DNA of 64,000 nt from Paenibacillus sp. FSL H8-0537 (GCF_038051995.1 NZ_CP150290.1:3834001-3898000), one strand, 5' to 3'. Counted from the stretch's first letter, positions 29,077 through 37,159 are shown. Made by a program: numbers and translations. Notes: generated by a model from the sequence alone, not told the origin.

Positions 29077-29535
29077 TTAATCTGCATCAGCCCCCGTTAT
29101 CACAATAATAGGCTGCGTCTCTATCGAGACATTGCCTGCCACTGCTCTGGAGATCATACAGGACTCTTCTGCCCTATAAGCCAGCCGCTCGGCCTTCGTG
29201 TGTTCCGCCACTGATGCATCCGCTTTGAGCACAATTCGCGGTTTGTGTACAATCCGTTCGTACGTAAACACATTATTCGTTACATCTACAATCGCTTCAG
29301 ACTCCAGAGTCAGCTCCTGCGGTGTAATATCCGAGCGTTCAAGCATCGCTGCAAGGGTAATCAGATAACAGGTTGCTGCTGCCCCCAAAAGCATTTCGTC
29401 AGGGTTTGTTCCAGTTCCCGGCCCGCCCATCTCCTGCGGAATCGAAACGACCGTTTTTAACCCGCCGGCATTGATATGTCCTTCACTGTTACGCCCACCA
29501 TTCCATACCGCCTTCAGATGAAAAGGGTGTTTCAT
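29077..29535 (-). CDS. OsmC/Ohr-family peroxiredoxin-like protein
   Basis: 152 residues. The resolving and peroxidatic Cys motifs are in LLGAAATCYLITLAAM and ESCMISRAV, the pattern of OsmC/Ohr thiol peroxidases that reduce organic hydroperoxides. A start at 29535 (MKHPFHLKAVW) is favoured because AAAGGA lies 9 bases upstream; the ATG at 29595 is longer but lacks a site. SACOL1771-type OsmC proteins have this length. It is a single gene. Confidence 0.85.
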   Translation of the reverse strand: MKHPFHLKAVWNGGRNSEGHINAGGLKTVVSIPQEMGGPGTGTNPDEMLLGAAATCYLITLAAMLERSDITPQELTLESEAIVDVTNNVFTYERIVHKPRIVLKADASVAEHTKAERLAYRAEESCMISRAVAGNVSIETQPIIVITGADAD

Positions 29536-29603
29536 CTCTCTCATTCCTTTCGATTGCTTCGTTTCAAGCTCGGATTCATCGTATAAATGGTTCATTCCTC
29601 CAG

Positions 29604-29636
29604 TAAAAAAAGGCCGCCTCTATGAGGGCAGCCCTG
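29604..29636 (-). terminator. Terminator between the ABC-F and OsmC genes
   Basis: GGCTGCCCTC and GAGGCGGCC pair with small mismatches around ATA, and a run of seven T follows on the minus strand. Confidence 0.7.
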
Positions 29637-29652
29637 TATTCCTGTTTTACCA

Positions 29653-31209
29653 TTAAAACACTTTCGTTGTCCAATCTTCGCAGTTCCACGTATCCGTCAC
29701 AATATCGCGGTAAAATTCGGGTTCATGGGAAATCAGCAAAATGCTTCCCTTATACGCTTTAAGCGCACGCTGCAGCTCATCCTTTGCATCCACGTCGAGA
29801 TGGTTGGTCGGCTCATCCAGCACGAGCAGATTCGTCTCGTGGTTGATCAGCTTGCACAAGCGGACTTTGGCTTTCTCTCCGCCGCTTAGCACCACGATTT
29901 TGCTCTCGATGTGCTTGGTTGTCAGGCCGCATTTGGCAAGAGCCGCCCGGATTTCAAACTGTGTAAAGGACGGGAACTCCTTCCAAACCTCTTCAATACA
30001 GGTGTTGTTGTTCGTTTCCTTCATTTCCTGCTCGAAATAGCCGATTTCCAGCAGATCCCCTAGCCTTGCTGAGCCTGAAATCGCCGGTATTTGCCCGAGA
30101 ATACTGCGCAGCAGCGTTGTTTTACCAATCCCGTTCGAACCGACCAACGCTATTTTTTGTCCCCGCTCCATACTCAGGTTCAGCGGTCTCGACAGTGGTG
30201 AATCATAGCCGATGACGAGATCCTTCGTTTCAAAAATAACCTTGCCGGAAGTGCGCGCCGGCTTGAAGTTGAACTGCGGCTTTGGTTTTTCCCTTGCGAG
30301 TTCTATAACGTCCATCTTATCGAGCTTTTTCTGCCTAGACATCGCCATATTACGCGTAGCCACGCTGGCCTTGTTGCGTGCAACGAAGTCCTTCAATTCC
30401 GAGATTTCCTGCTGCTGCCGTTTAAAGGCAGATTCAAGCTGGTGCTTTTTCGCCTCGTACACCTGCTGGAAATACTCATAATCTCCCACATAGCGCGACA
30501 ACGACTGATTTTCCATATGGTAGATCAGGTTAATGACGCTGTTCAAGAACGGAATATCATGCGAGATTAAAATAAAGGCATTTTCGTATTCCTGTAAATA
30601 TCGGGTAAGCCATACGATATGCTGCTCGTCGAGATAGTTCGTAGGCTCGTCAAGCAATAGGATATCCGGTTTCTCTAGCAGCAATTTGGCCAGCAGTACC
30701 TTGGTGCGCTGACCTCCACTGAGATCATGAACATCCTTGTCTAAACCGATATCCGTAAGTCCAAGACCACGAGCCGTTTCATCGATTTTGGCATCGATCA
30801 TATAAAAATCCTGATTCGTTAGCGTGTCCTGAATCGTTCCGACATCCTCCAGAAGCTGCTCCAGCTCCTCTGGAGAGACATCACCCATTCTGCCATACAT
30901 GTCGTTCATTTCCTGCTCCATATCGAACAGATATTGGAACGCACCGCGCAGAACATCGCGCATGGACTGTCCCTTTGTCAGCACAGCGTGCTGATCCAGA
31001 TAGCCCGTCCGCATGCGTCTTGCCCACTCAACTTTACCATCGTCCGGCTGCAGCTTGCCTGTGATGATGTTCATAAAGGTGGACTTCCCTTCACCGTTGG
31101 CACCAATCAGACCGATATGCTCGCCCTTCAGAAGGCGGAATGATACATCGCTGAAAATCGCCCGGTCTCCGAAACCGTGACTCAGCCGCTCTACATTTAA
31201 TATGCTCAT
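29653..31209 (-). CDS. ABC-F family ATPase (YkpA/YbiT-like translation factor or resistance protein)
   Basis: 518 residues with two ATP-binding domains in one chain and no membrane segment. First domain: Walker A GANGEGKST, signature LSGGQRTKVLLAKLL, Walker B LLLDEPTNYLD. Second: Walker A GSNGIGKTT, signature LSGGEKAKVRLCKL, Walker B LLVLDEPTNHLD. The inter-domain linker carries the charged ABC-F P-site region (EISELKDFVARNKASVATRN). ABC-F proteins bind the ribosome, act on stalled complexes, and some give antibiotic resistance. The length fits the YkpA/YbiT group. AGGTG precedes the ATG at 31209. A TATAAT-like -10 box (31248-31253) is nearby. Confidence 0.9.
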   Translation of the reverse strand: MSILNVERLSHGFGDRAIFSDVSFRLLKGEHIGLIGANGEGKSTFMNIITGKLQPDDGKVEWARRMRTGYLDQHAVLTKGQSMRDVLRGAFQYLFDMEQEMNDMYGRMGDVSPEELEQLLEDVGTIQDTLTNQDFYMIDAKIDETARGLGLTDIGLDKDVHDLSGGQRTKVLLAKLLLEKPDILLLDEPTNYLDEQHIVWLTRYLQEYENAFILISHDIPFLNSVINLIYHMENQSLSRYVGDYEYFQQVYEAKKHQLESAFKRQQQEISELKDFVARNKASVATRNMAMSRQKKLDKMDVIELAREKPKPQFNFKPARTSGKVIFETKDLVIGYDSPLSRPLNLSMERGQKIALVGSNGIGKTTLLRSILGQIPAISGSARLGDLLEIGYFEQEMKETNNNTCIEEVWKEFPSFTQFEIRAALAKCGLTTKHIESKIVVLSGGEKAKVRLCKLINHETNLLVLDEPTNHLDVDAKDELQRALKAYKGSILLISHEPEFYRDIVTDTWNCEDWTTKVF

Positions 31210-31311
31210 CAATAACACCTATTCCTTTATTAAAGTATTCTCGTCAAATTATAAAGGTTATAGCCCCACAACTCCATACCGATTTTAAAAATAATAAAAA
31301 ATTTAGGTCAA

Positions 31312-31412
31312 GGTGAAACGGCTTTCGCCTTCCTCTGGCAGCGCGGCGCGGGGCGTTTCATTCCGAGAAATATAGAGAAAGGATAGAAAAATCATTTCCT
31401 TTCCTATATTTT
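31312..31412. other. Intergenic stretch with two imperfect hairpins
   Basis: TGAAACG and CGTTTCA enclose a GC-rich segment (about 31312-31363), and TATAGAGAAAGGA pairs imperfectly with TCCTTTCCTATA (about 31371-31412). The GC-rich part contrasts with the AT-rich flanks. This may be a structured RNA or a dispersed repeat; I cannot tell which. Confidence 0.4.
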
Positions 31413-31452
31413 AAAAAAGCCAGAACCGCATATCACGGTTCTGGCTTCTCCC
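31413..31452 (-). terminator. Terminator after the second lipoprotein gene
   Basis: GCCAGAACCG and CGGTTCTGGC form a perfect 10-bp stem with a 7-base loop, and TTTTTTAAAATA follows on the minus strand, just past the lipoprotein stop. Confidence 0.85.
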
Positions 31453-31465
31453 TGTCAAAAACCAA

Positions 31466-32476
31466 TCATTTCCCAATAAAGCTCTTTACAACAAACTCCA
31501 ACTGAGCGTCCAAAGACACAGGGTCGCTGAACATAAAGCCTCTTCCTTTTTCACGGAAAACGTGATTGTTTTTGACTGCTTCCAGCTGCTCCCACATGCT
31601 GCCTTCAAAAACAGCCTCTGGATTGTCCTTGCCTGTCCACTCGCTTATAAAAATATAATCTCCTGCATATTCGGGAAGCAGCTCCAAAGACAGCTTCGCC
31701 CAGCCTGTACCGCTGTCGATCGCTTCCTTCTGAATAATGGGCGGCGCCTTCAACTCGAATTCGCCATAAATAATCTCGCCGCCTCTTCCAAGCTTATTGC
31801 CGTAAGCATAAAACTCTTTAGCGCTGCCAGAGTCAAAGATAGCAACGGTTTTGTCACCCACAGCCGCTTGCACCTTCGGCTTATAATCGGCTATCTTTTT
31901 ATCCCAAGCCGTAATCCAGGCATTTGCCTGCTCCTCCCGGCCCGTCATTTTCCCGAATTCCAGCAGCTGCTGCCTTACAGGCACGCCATAATCGACAACT
32001 ACCGTCGGAGCAATCTGGTTCAGCTTGTCGAGAACAGCTGGGTCGTTCCATACGATAATGAGATCCGGCTGCAGCTCCAAAATCTTTTCATACGCAATCC
32101 CATCACCTATACTTTCAACCCCATCCAGCTTTCCTTCCGTATAGCTGTTAAAAGCCTCTTCTCCCGCACCAACCGGCTTAATGCCGAGTGCCAGCAAATG
32201 GCCAACAAAGGCGCCCGCTATAATAACGACACGCTGCGGATTTTTGGGAATTTTAACTTCGCCATTCACTGCCGAATAAGTCACCATTTCCGCTGCGCTC
32301 GCTGCACCACTGTTTGATGCTGAGGCCTGCACTTGAGTGCTTCCATCTGTCGTTGCTGCTGGGGCAGATGACGCAACTGATCCATTATTAGAGCTGCCTG
32401 TTCCTGAGCACGCGCTAAGTAACAGCGTAAGGCATAATAGTAAAGTGACCCCCATAGATGATTTGTGTCTGTACAT
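31466..32476 (-). CDS. Iron-siderophore substrate-binding lipoprotein (internal in-frame gene)
   Basis: 336 residues of the FecB/FeuA type. It has its own lipoprotein signal (MYRHKSSMGVTLLLCLTLLL then SAC, Cys 23), a Ser/Ala-rich linker, and a PF01497 binding domain (IPKNPQRVVIIAGAFVGHLL, LELQPDLIIVWND). GAGGGAG lies 8 bases before the ATG at 32476, and a Fur box (32502-32516) lies 25 bases further upstream. These show that a separate protein is made, even though the AraC reading frame runs into it without a stop. It matches the lipoprotein at 2838 in length and layout. No permease is adjacent. Confidence 0.85.
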   Translation of the reverse strand: MYRHKSSMGVTLLLCLTLLLSACSGTGSSNNGSVASSAPAATTDGSTQVQASASNSGAASAAEMVTYSAVNGEVKIPKNPQRVVIIAGAFVGHLLALGIKPVGAGEEAFNSYTEGKLDGVESIGDGIAYEKILELQPDLIIVWNDPAVLDKLNQIAPTVVVDYGVPVRQQLLEFGKMTGREEQANAWITAWDKKIADYKPKVQAAVGDKTVAIFDSGSAKEFYAYGNKLGRGGEIIYGEFELKAPPIIQKEAIDSGTGWAKLSLELLPEYAGDYIFISEWTGKDNPEAVFEGSMWEQLEAVKNNHVFREKGRGFMFSDPVSLDAQLEFVVKSFIGK

Positions 32477-33448
32477 CGATAAATCTCCCTCTCTTTTATA
32501 TCGATAATGATTCTCATATCCACTACCAATATAACGTTGCAGCCTGCGCGGGAAAAGGGACGATCCAACCCTAATGATAGGATAATCGAACCCCGCTTTC
32601 TTTGCTTTATCCTGATCCTTGAATTGCTTGGGAGTCATCCCGGTATGTTTTTTGAAAATTCTCGTGAAATAGGATACATCGTCATAGCCGACACTTGCGG
32701 AAGCCTCTTGCACAGTCATATCTGTTTTCTGCAGGTATTCCATGGCTTTGTTAACACGCTCTTTTATCACATAATCAATCATGCTTATGCCCGTTTCCTG
32801 TCTAAATTGTCTGGATACATAGGGGACGCTGTAGTGAAAAATCTGCGCGATCGATTCGCGGGTTACAGGCTCATGGTAATGCTCCTGAATATAGCGAACG
32901 ACCTGGGCTGCAAGATCAGGTCGTTTCATGCCAATTTGCTGATGCTCCAGCTGCCATAGCAGTTCATAAACAAATTGATAAAACAACGTTTTAACATGAA
33001 ATTTTTCTAACGTGCGCGAGCTCTGCCATTCTTTCAGCATGGTATCCACCTTGTCAAATAAAACAGCAGCATACAGTGGAGCCAAACTATATTGCAGTTG
33101 AAACGGATTATACCGCTCTATAAGATGCAAGATTTCCCGCCTGCCAGTCGATGGAATCGTTGCTTTATAGAAGATCAAATAATATTCAAACTCCGCTTCC
33201 GTTGGAAAAATATCCAGACAGGTCCCTTTTCCACCGTGCCATAGATGGAAGCGCTTCGCGGAATGTTCGATCCCGTCCAGCAGCACCTGAGCCTCGCCGC
33301 GAATGGCATATAGGAAGACACTAGACGGAAAGAGGTACGACCGCAACTCCTCGCCATGCATCATGCTGAAGTGCCTTACGTCAATCACCTTGATAGCAGC
33401 AGCATTCCATAGCTGGATATGCTCTTCCGCATTGATCGTGACAGTCAA
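31466..33448 (-). CDS. AraC-family regulator whose frame runs on, without a stop, into the lipoprotein
   Basis: The frame opens at a TTG (33448) with AAAAGGGG 8 bases upstream. Residues 1-177 are an AraC sensor region and 180-277 the double helix-turn-helix (SVPYVSRQFRQETGI, VGYDDVSYFTRIFKKHTGMT, PKQF). The normal AraC end is near residue 280, but no stop follows. Residues 278-324 are an unlike linker (FDYPIIRVGSSLFPRRLQRY), and from residue 325 the frame is the complete signal-peptide lipoprotein. The full 660-residue product would place a Sec/lipoprotein signal inside a DNA-binding protein. Either the regulator is normally read to a lost stop and the lipoprotein starts internally, or it is a genuine fusion. 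It is unlike Btr, where the binding domain has no signal peptide. Confidence 0.7.
   Translation of the reverse strand: MTVTINAEEHIQLWNAAAIKVIDVRHFSMMHGEELRSYLFPSSVFLYAIRGEAQVLLDGIEHSAKRFHLWHGGKGTCLDIFPTEAEFEYYLIFYKATIPSTGRREILHLIERYNPFQLQYSLAPLYAAVLFDKVDTMLKEWQSSRTLEKFHVKTLFYQFVYELLWQLEHQQIGMKRPDLAAQVVRYIQEHYHEPVTRESIAQIFHYSVPYVSRQFRQETGISMIDYVIKERVNKAMEYLQKTDMTVQEASASVGYDDVSYFTRIFKKHTGMTPKQFKDQDKAKKAGFDYPIIRVGSSLFPRRLQRYIGSGYENHYRYKREGDLSMYRHKSSMGVTLLLCLTLLLSACSGTGSSNNGSVASSAPAATTDGSTQVQASASNSGAASAAEMVTYSAVNGEVKIPKNPQRVVIIAGAFVGHLLALGIKPVGAGEEAFNSYTEGKLDGVESIGDGIAYEKILELQPDLIIVWNDPAVLDKLNQIAPTVVVDYGVPVRQQLLEFGKMTGREEQANAWITAWDKKIADYKPKVQAAVGDKTVAIFDSGSAKEFYAYGNKLGRGGEIIYGEFELKAPPIIQKEAIDSGTGWAKLSLELLPEYAGDYIFISEWTGKDNPEAVFEGSMWEQLEAVKNNHVFREKGRGFMFSDPVSLDAQLEFVVKSFIGK
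32502..32516. promoter_or_regulatory. Fur box inside the AraC-lipoprotein frame
   Basis: CGATAATGATTCTCA is the identical 15-mer found at 3863-3877. It lies 25 bases before the lipoprotein ATG and within the run-on codons of the AraC frame, so it probably controls a separate lipoprotein transcript. Confidence 0.75.
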
Positions 33449-33496
33449 GTGATAAGCCCCTTTTTATGTAGAATCTTATGTCGTTTTTTCAATTAT

Positions 33497-33511
33497 TGAG
33501 AATTATTATCA
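33497..33511. promoter_or_regulatory. Fur box upstream of the AraC regulator
   Basis: TGAGAATTATTATCA matches the 7-1-7 Fur consensus at 13 of the 14 defined positions and lies 48 bases upstream of the TTG start. Confidence 0.8.
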
Positions 33512-33706
33512 ACAACCAAAATTATAATTCATTTACCAGCAAACCTCAATGGATTTGGCTGGGTGCAAACGAAAAAAGACCCCTATTGCCTCAGATGGCA
33601 GCAATGGGCCACTCAAGCCTGATCATTTCGTTATCTTGCTATTACATTCCAGATTGCACACAAATACCCCCATTCACGGTTATACTAACCTTAGAGGTGA
33701 ACGACA

Positions 33707-34378
33707 ATGTCCGACGAATGGAAAGCGAATCCGGATCAGATTTCTGACAGCCTGCGCTATCAGGACGAGCCATTCCCGCCCGCGCCTGTGTCTAATGAAC
33801 AATGGCGAGCCATCGTAGGCAATGACCCTTCATATGACGGTCAATTTTATTACGCTGTCAAAACAACGGGTATTTTTTGCCGGCCGTCCTGCAAATCTAG
33901 ACCGCCCAACAGGGAAAATATCGGATTCTTTCTGACTGCCGAGCAAGCGTTGGCTGCCCAATTTCGTCCATGTAAACGCTGTAAACCGACCGGGCAACGA
34001 TTGCCAGATGAAGAATGGATCGCGATGGTGACCGTATATATTGATCGACACTACAAAGAAAAGCTAACGCTTGCCACCCTTGCATCCATTTGCCATGGCA
34101 CGCCGTATCATTTGCACCGAACGTTCAAAAAAGTAACGGGCAAAACACCCGTCGATTATATCCAGCAAATTAGAATCGAAAAAGCCAAGGCGATACTCCT
34201 CTCTTCCCCTACACCAATTGCAGAAGTAGGCGAATATGTCGGCTTGTCAAATACCCCTTATTTTATTACCTTGTTCAAGCAGAAAACCGGGCATACACCA
34301 GAAGGCTACCGACAGTGGCATAACAATGGTGGAATAACAACAAATAAAGGAGATCTCCAAAATGAAGAATTCATTTAG
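33707..34378 (+). CDS. adaA: AdaA-type methylphosphotriester-DNA methyltransferase / AraC activator
   Basis: 223 residues. The N-terminal Ada zinc domain carries four Cys (58, 62, 89, 92 in FCRPSCKSRPP and FRPCKRC); one accepts the methyl group from a DNA methylphosphotriester. An AraC helix-turn-helix follows from about residue 110 (YHLHRTFKKVTGKTPVDY, VGEYVGLSNTPYFITLFKQKTG). Methylated AdaA activates transcription of its own operon in the adaptive response to alkylation damage. SD AGAGGTGAA. The downstream adaB overlaps it by 17 bases. This two-gene form is the Bacillus arrangement rather than the single Ada of E. coli. Confidence 0.93.
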   Translation: MSDEWKANPDQISDSLRYQDEPFPPAPVSNEQWRAIVGNDPSYDGQFYYAVKTTGIFCRPSCKSRPPNRENIGFFLTAEQALAAQFRPCKRCKPTGQRLPDEEWIAMVTVYIDRHYKEKLTLATLASICHGTPYHLHRTFKKVTGKTPVDYIQQIRIEKAKAILLSSPTPIAEVGEYVGLSNTPYFITLFKQKTGHTPEGYRQWHNNGGITTNKGDLQNEEFI

Positions 34379-34895
34379 CGGGGGCATATATTGGTCGCTG
34401 TTTAGTTATGAAGATTGGAGCCTGCACGTTGCAGCTACAAACGAAGGGCTTTGCTTTGTAGGTTCGCAGAAACAGCCCTATGAAGAGTTAGCGAAATGGG
34501 CTGCGTCGCGTATTCCGCATAGCCCATTGATTCGGGATGCTGAAAAGCTGCTTCCGTATAAGGCTGAGCTGGCTCAATATTTGCAAGGAACGCTTGAAAC
34601 ATTTACAATCCCTACCGTATTTCAAGGAACACCTTTCCAAGAGGCAGTATGGCAGGCTCTTTGCAGCATTCCATATGGGCAAACCTGGTCCTATTCGGAT
34701 ATTGCCAACCATATTCAAAAACCCGCGGCGGTTCGAGCTGTTGGTGCAGCCATTGGTGCGAACCCGATACTCATTACCATTCCTTGCCATCGTGTTATCG
34801 GCAAAAACGGGACACTCACTGGCTATCGAGGTGGAATAGAGATGAAAACCAAGCTATTGCAGTTGGAAGGTTACAAAATAAAAAGCACCTCTTAG
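34362..34895 (+). CDS. adaB: Methylated-DNA-[protein]-cysteine S-methyltransferase (AdaB/Ogt type)
   Basis: 177 residues. The active-site Cys lies in the conserved PCHRVIGKNG motif (Cys 142). The DNA-binding helix-turn-helix is seen at AVWQALCSIPYGQTWSY and VGAAIGANPI. It directly repairs O6-alkylguanine by moving the alkyl group to its own Cys. It starts inside the end of adaA, with AAGGAG 8 bases upstream, so translation is coupled. Its stop codon lies inside the following hairpin. Confidence 0.93.
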   Translation: MKNSFSGGIYWSLFSYEDWSLHVAATNEGLCFVGSQKQPYEELAKWAASRIPHSPLIRDAEKLLPYKAELAQYLQGTLETFTIPTVFQGTPFQEAVWQALCSIPYGQTWSYSDIANHIQKPAAVRAVGAAIGANPILITIPCHRVIGKNGTLTGYRGGIEMKTKLLQLEGYKIKSTS

Positions 34896-34903
34896 GTGCT
34901 TTA
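34877..34903. terminator. Terminator hairpin overlapping the adaB stop codon
   Basis: AAAGCACCT and AGGTGCTTT are a perfect 9-bp stem with loop CTT, and the adaB TAG is inside it. The T-run (TTTTATTTTG) is on the minus strand, so it mainly ends the opposing ABC operon, with AdaB sharing it. Confidence 0.7.
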
Positions 34904-34952
34904 AGCCGAGCTGCTGCAGGGGCATTTAGAAAATTCACGGCATCCATAAAAT

Positions 34953-35642
34953 TCACACCCGCTTCTTATACACCCACATTGCTAAAAAATATGCTGCGAA
35001 TAAAATTCCGACGCACCACGCCAGTGCGACCCATATATCGTTACCCACCGATTGATCTGACAATAGCGCACGGATGGCTTCCACGATTGAGGTCACCGGC
35101 TGGTTTTCGGCAAAGGCGCGAACGGCCGACGGCATCGACTCGGTCGGCACAAACGCCGAGCTGATAAACGGCAGGAAGATAATCGGATAGGAAAAGGCGC
35201 TTGCGCCATCCACCGATTTGGCGGACAGTCCGGCAATGGCCGCGACCCAAGTTAATGCCAACGTAAACAGAGCCAGTATGCCAGCTACTGCAAGCCATGA
35301 CAGTATCCCCGCCGACGAACGAAAGCCCATAACGAGTGCTACGAGAATGATGACGACAACAGATATGGTGTTGGACACCAGTGAGGTCAGTACATGCCCC
35401 CACAGCAAGCTGGAACGTGAAATCGGCATGGAGTGAAAGCGCTCGAATATGCCACGCTGCACATCGGTAAACAGGCGGAAGGCCGTGTAGGATATACCGC
35501 TAGCAATAGCAATTAGCAGTATGCCAGGCAGCAGGTAATTCACATAGTTATCCGTTCCGCTTTGAATGGCACCGCCGAATACATAGACGAACAGCAGCAT
35601 TAACGCAATCGGCATGATGGTGACCGAGATGATGGTGTCCAT
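34953..35642 (-). pseudogene. ABC-2 drug exporter permease, N-terminally truncated
   Basis: 229 residues with about six membrane helices of the DrrB/ABC-2 type (VQRGIFERFHSMPISR, the typical FxRFxSMP region). The usual N-terminal 15-25 residues and the ribosome site are missing: the frame starts at MDTIISVTIMP directly after the broken ATPase. The ATG at 35642 lies inside the coding frame of the ATPase fragment. A deletion has joined the two. Whether any product forms is doubtful. Confidence 0.7.
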
Positions 35643-35917
35643 ATATCGTCCACGGCAGCAAATTGCCCGGTCAGACTGATCGCCTGCTTTACATGCTCGG
35701 GGCTCGATGCAACATCGAATCCGTTTACTGAGGCGGTTCCGCTATCTAGTTTGAGCAGCGTAGTTAGAATTTTGACAACCGTTGTCTTGCCGGCCCCGTT
35801 AGAGCCGAGCAGGGCGAAAATGCTGCCCTCCTCCACCTCGAAATCCACGCCCTTTAGCACTTGTTGCTGCTTGTAGGACTTTGTCATTCCAATCACTTGA
35901 ATGGACTTATTTTTCAT
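35600..35917 (-). pseudogene. ABC transporter ATPase, truncated after about 90 residues
   Basis: The N-terminus is a normal DrrA-type ATPase with good SD (AGGAGGGG) and Walker A GSNGAGKTT. At GQFAAVDD, just after the Q-loop start, homology ends and the frame continues into the permease gene in the wrong register, closing after WTPSSRSPSCRLR. The signature motif and Walker B are absent, so it cannot hydrolyse ATP. This is the other side of the deletion that removed the permease start. Confidence 0.75.
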
Positions 35918-35928
35918 ATTTCCCCTCC

Positions 35929-36795
35929 TTATATCACCTTAACTTTTGATAAATCGGCCTCCATGCCTTTGAGCACAGCAAAGGTCAGTTTATCCATCAT
36001 TGCGCCGTCAAAGCAGATCGATTGGATTGCACGATAATACCTTTTAGAAAAGGAAAACGCAGACTTGAAGGAGACATTTTTGAGTGTAGCGCCCCTAAAC
36101 GAAACTTCGTTTAATGCCGCTTTGTCAAACTTAACGCCGATAAAGGTCTGCCCATCCAGACACAGCCCGCTCAGGTCGGAATATTCGAAGTCCACGCCAT
36201 TAAAGGAACAGCCTTCGAAGATTGTTTTTCTAAGGTCGGTCTTGCTTAATGTGACGTCGGTCAGTTTTATACTTGTGAATTTTGCTCCATCCAGCCCAGA
36301 CATGCTGAAGGTAGTGCGTACAAGGATGGATTGCTTAAAGCTAACCTTCGTAAGGTCAGAGGTGGATAGAATGCAGTCCGTCAGATTTGCCCCGTCAAAA
36401 TTGGCTTCACGTACGTCGCTGCTTTTAAACGAGCTTCCAGTCAAGTCTGCGCCAGCAAAGTCGGAACCGCGCAATGCGCTAGCTTTAAATTGACCTTTAT
36501 GGGCAATAACGCCAGCAAAGTCGCTCATTTGCAAGTTGCTTGCGCTAAGGTTTGTCAGCACCTGCCGCTCCAGCGAGCGAGAGAGGTTGGCGACCTCCAT
36601 TATCGTTTGTTCGATGTCGCCGATGCTCTCAATGGTCATGTTAAACGCTGTTTCATCATCCTTGCCCTCGGTTTTGAGATCATGATATCGCTCCTGCAAA
36701 TCGGAGTGCAGATCCGCCTTTAATTCGGTGACGCTTTTCACCCCATCATATGGCGTAAACACGCCATTCAAATAGCTGGTCAATTTCTGATTCAT
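35929..36795 (-). CDS. Pentapeptide-repeat protein with HAAS-like N-terminal domain
   Basis: 288 residues. Residues 1-75 (LTSYLNGVFTPYDGVKSVTELKADLHSDL, FNMTIESIGDIEQTIMEV) resemble the HAAS/DUF1700 signalling domain that accompanies PadR regulators. From about residue 85 to 250 the sequence has regular pentapeptide repeats (A/S-D/N-L/F-x-x, for example LRGSDFAGADLTGSSF and LTDCILSTSDLTKVSF), which fold into a right-handed beta-helix. No membrane anchor is visible. It starts 14 bases after the padR stop and lies 11 bases before the broken ABC ATPase. The function is unknown; some pentapeptide proteins mimic DNA and protect gyrase. Confidence 0.8.
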   Translation of the reverse strand: MNQKLTSYLNGVFTPYDGVKSVTELKADLHSDLQERYHDLKTEGKDDETAFNMTIESIGDIEQTIMEVANLSRSLERQVLTNLSASNLQMSDFAGVIAHKGQFKASALRGSDFAGADLTGSSFKSSDVREANFDGANLTDCILSTSDLTKVSFKQSILVRTTFSMSGLDGAKFTSIKLTDVTLSKTDLRKTIFEGCSFNGVDFEYSDLSGLCLDGQTFIGVKFDKAALNEVSFRGATLKNVSFKSAFSFSKRYYRAIQSICFDGAMMDKLTFAVLKGMEADLSKVKVI

Positions 36796-36809
36796 CACAT
36801 CACATCTCC

Positions 36810-37139
36810 TTATAATAAGTTTTCTAGCACGCGCTTTGAATACTCCCAATTGCTTTTGTTGCGGTCGTAAGTCACTTTGCCCTTATCGGTAATCCTAAAA
36901 TATTTGCGCCGCCCGCCCTGCGATTCATCCCCCCAATACCACTCGATATCGCCGTCTGCCTCAAGCCGCCGGACACTGGAGTACATCGTAGCTTCCTTTA
37001 ATTCATACTCGCCGCCCGAGCGCTCGGCAATTAGTTTGACAATCTCGTATCCGTATCGGTCAGCTTCGGATAAGAGCCGTAAAATCATTGTATCGGTATG
37101 TCCGCGCAGCAGGTCGGATGTAATTTTGCTCTCACTCAT
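36810..37139 (-). CDS. PadR-family transcriptional regulator
   Basis: 109 residues, the short PadR form. Helix-turn-helix and wing motifs are DTMILRLLSEADRYGYEIVK, KEATMYSSVRRLEADGDIEW and GGRRKYFRITDKG. GGAGGTG precedes the ATG by 6 bases. It leads a tight operon with the pentapeptide protein and the ABC remnants and probably represses it. Confidence 0.9.
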   Translation of the reverse strand: MSESKITSDLLRGHTDTMILRLLSEADRYGYEIVKLIAERSGGEYELKEATMYSSVRRLEADGDIEWYWGDESQGGRRKYFRITDKGKVTYDRNKSNWEYSKRVLENLL

Positions 37140-37159
37140 ATAATCACCTCCGTATTTGT

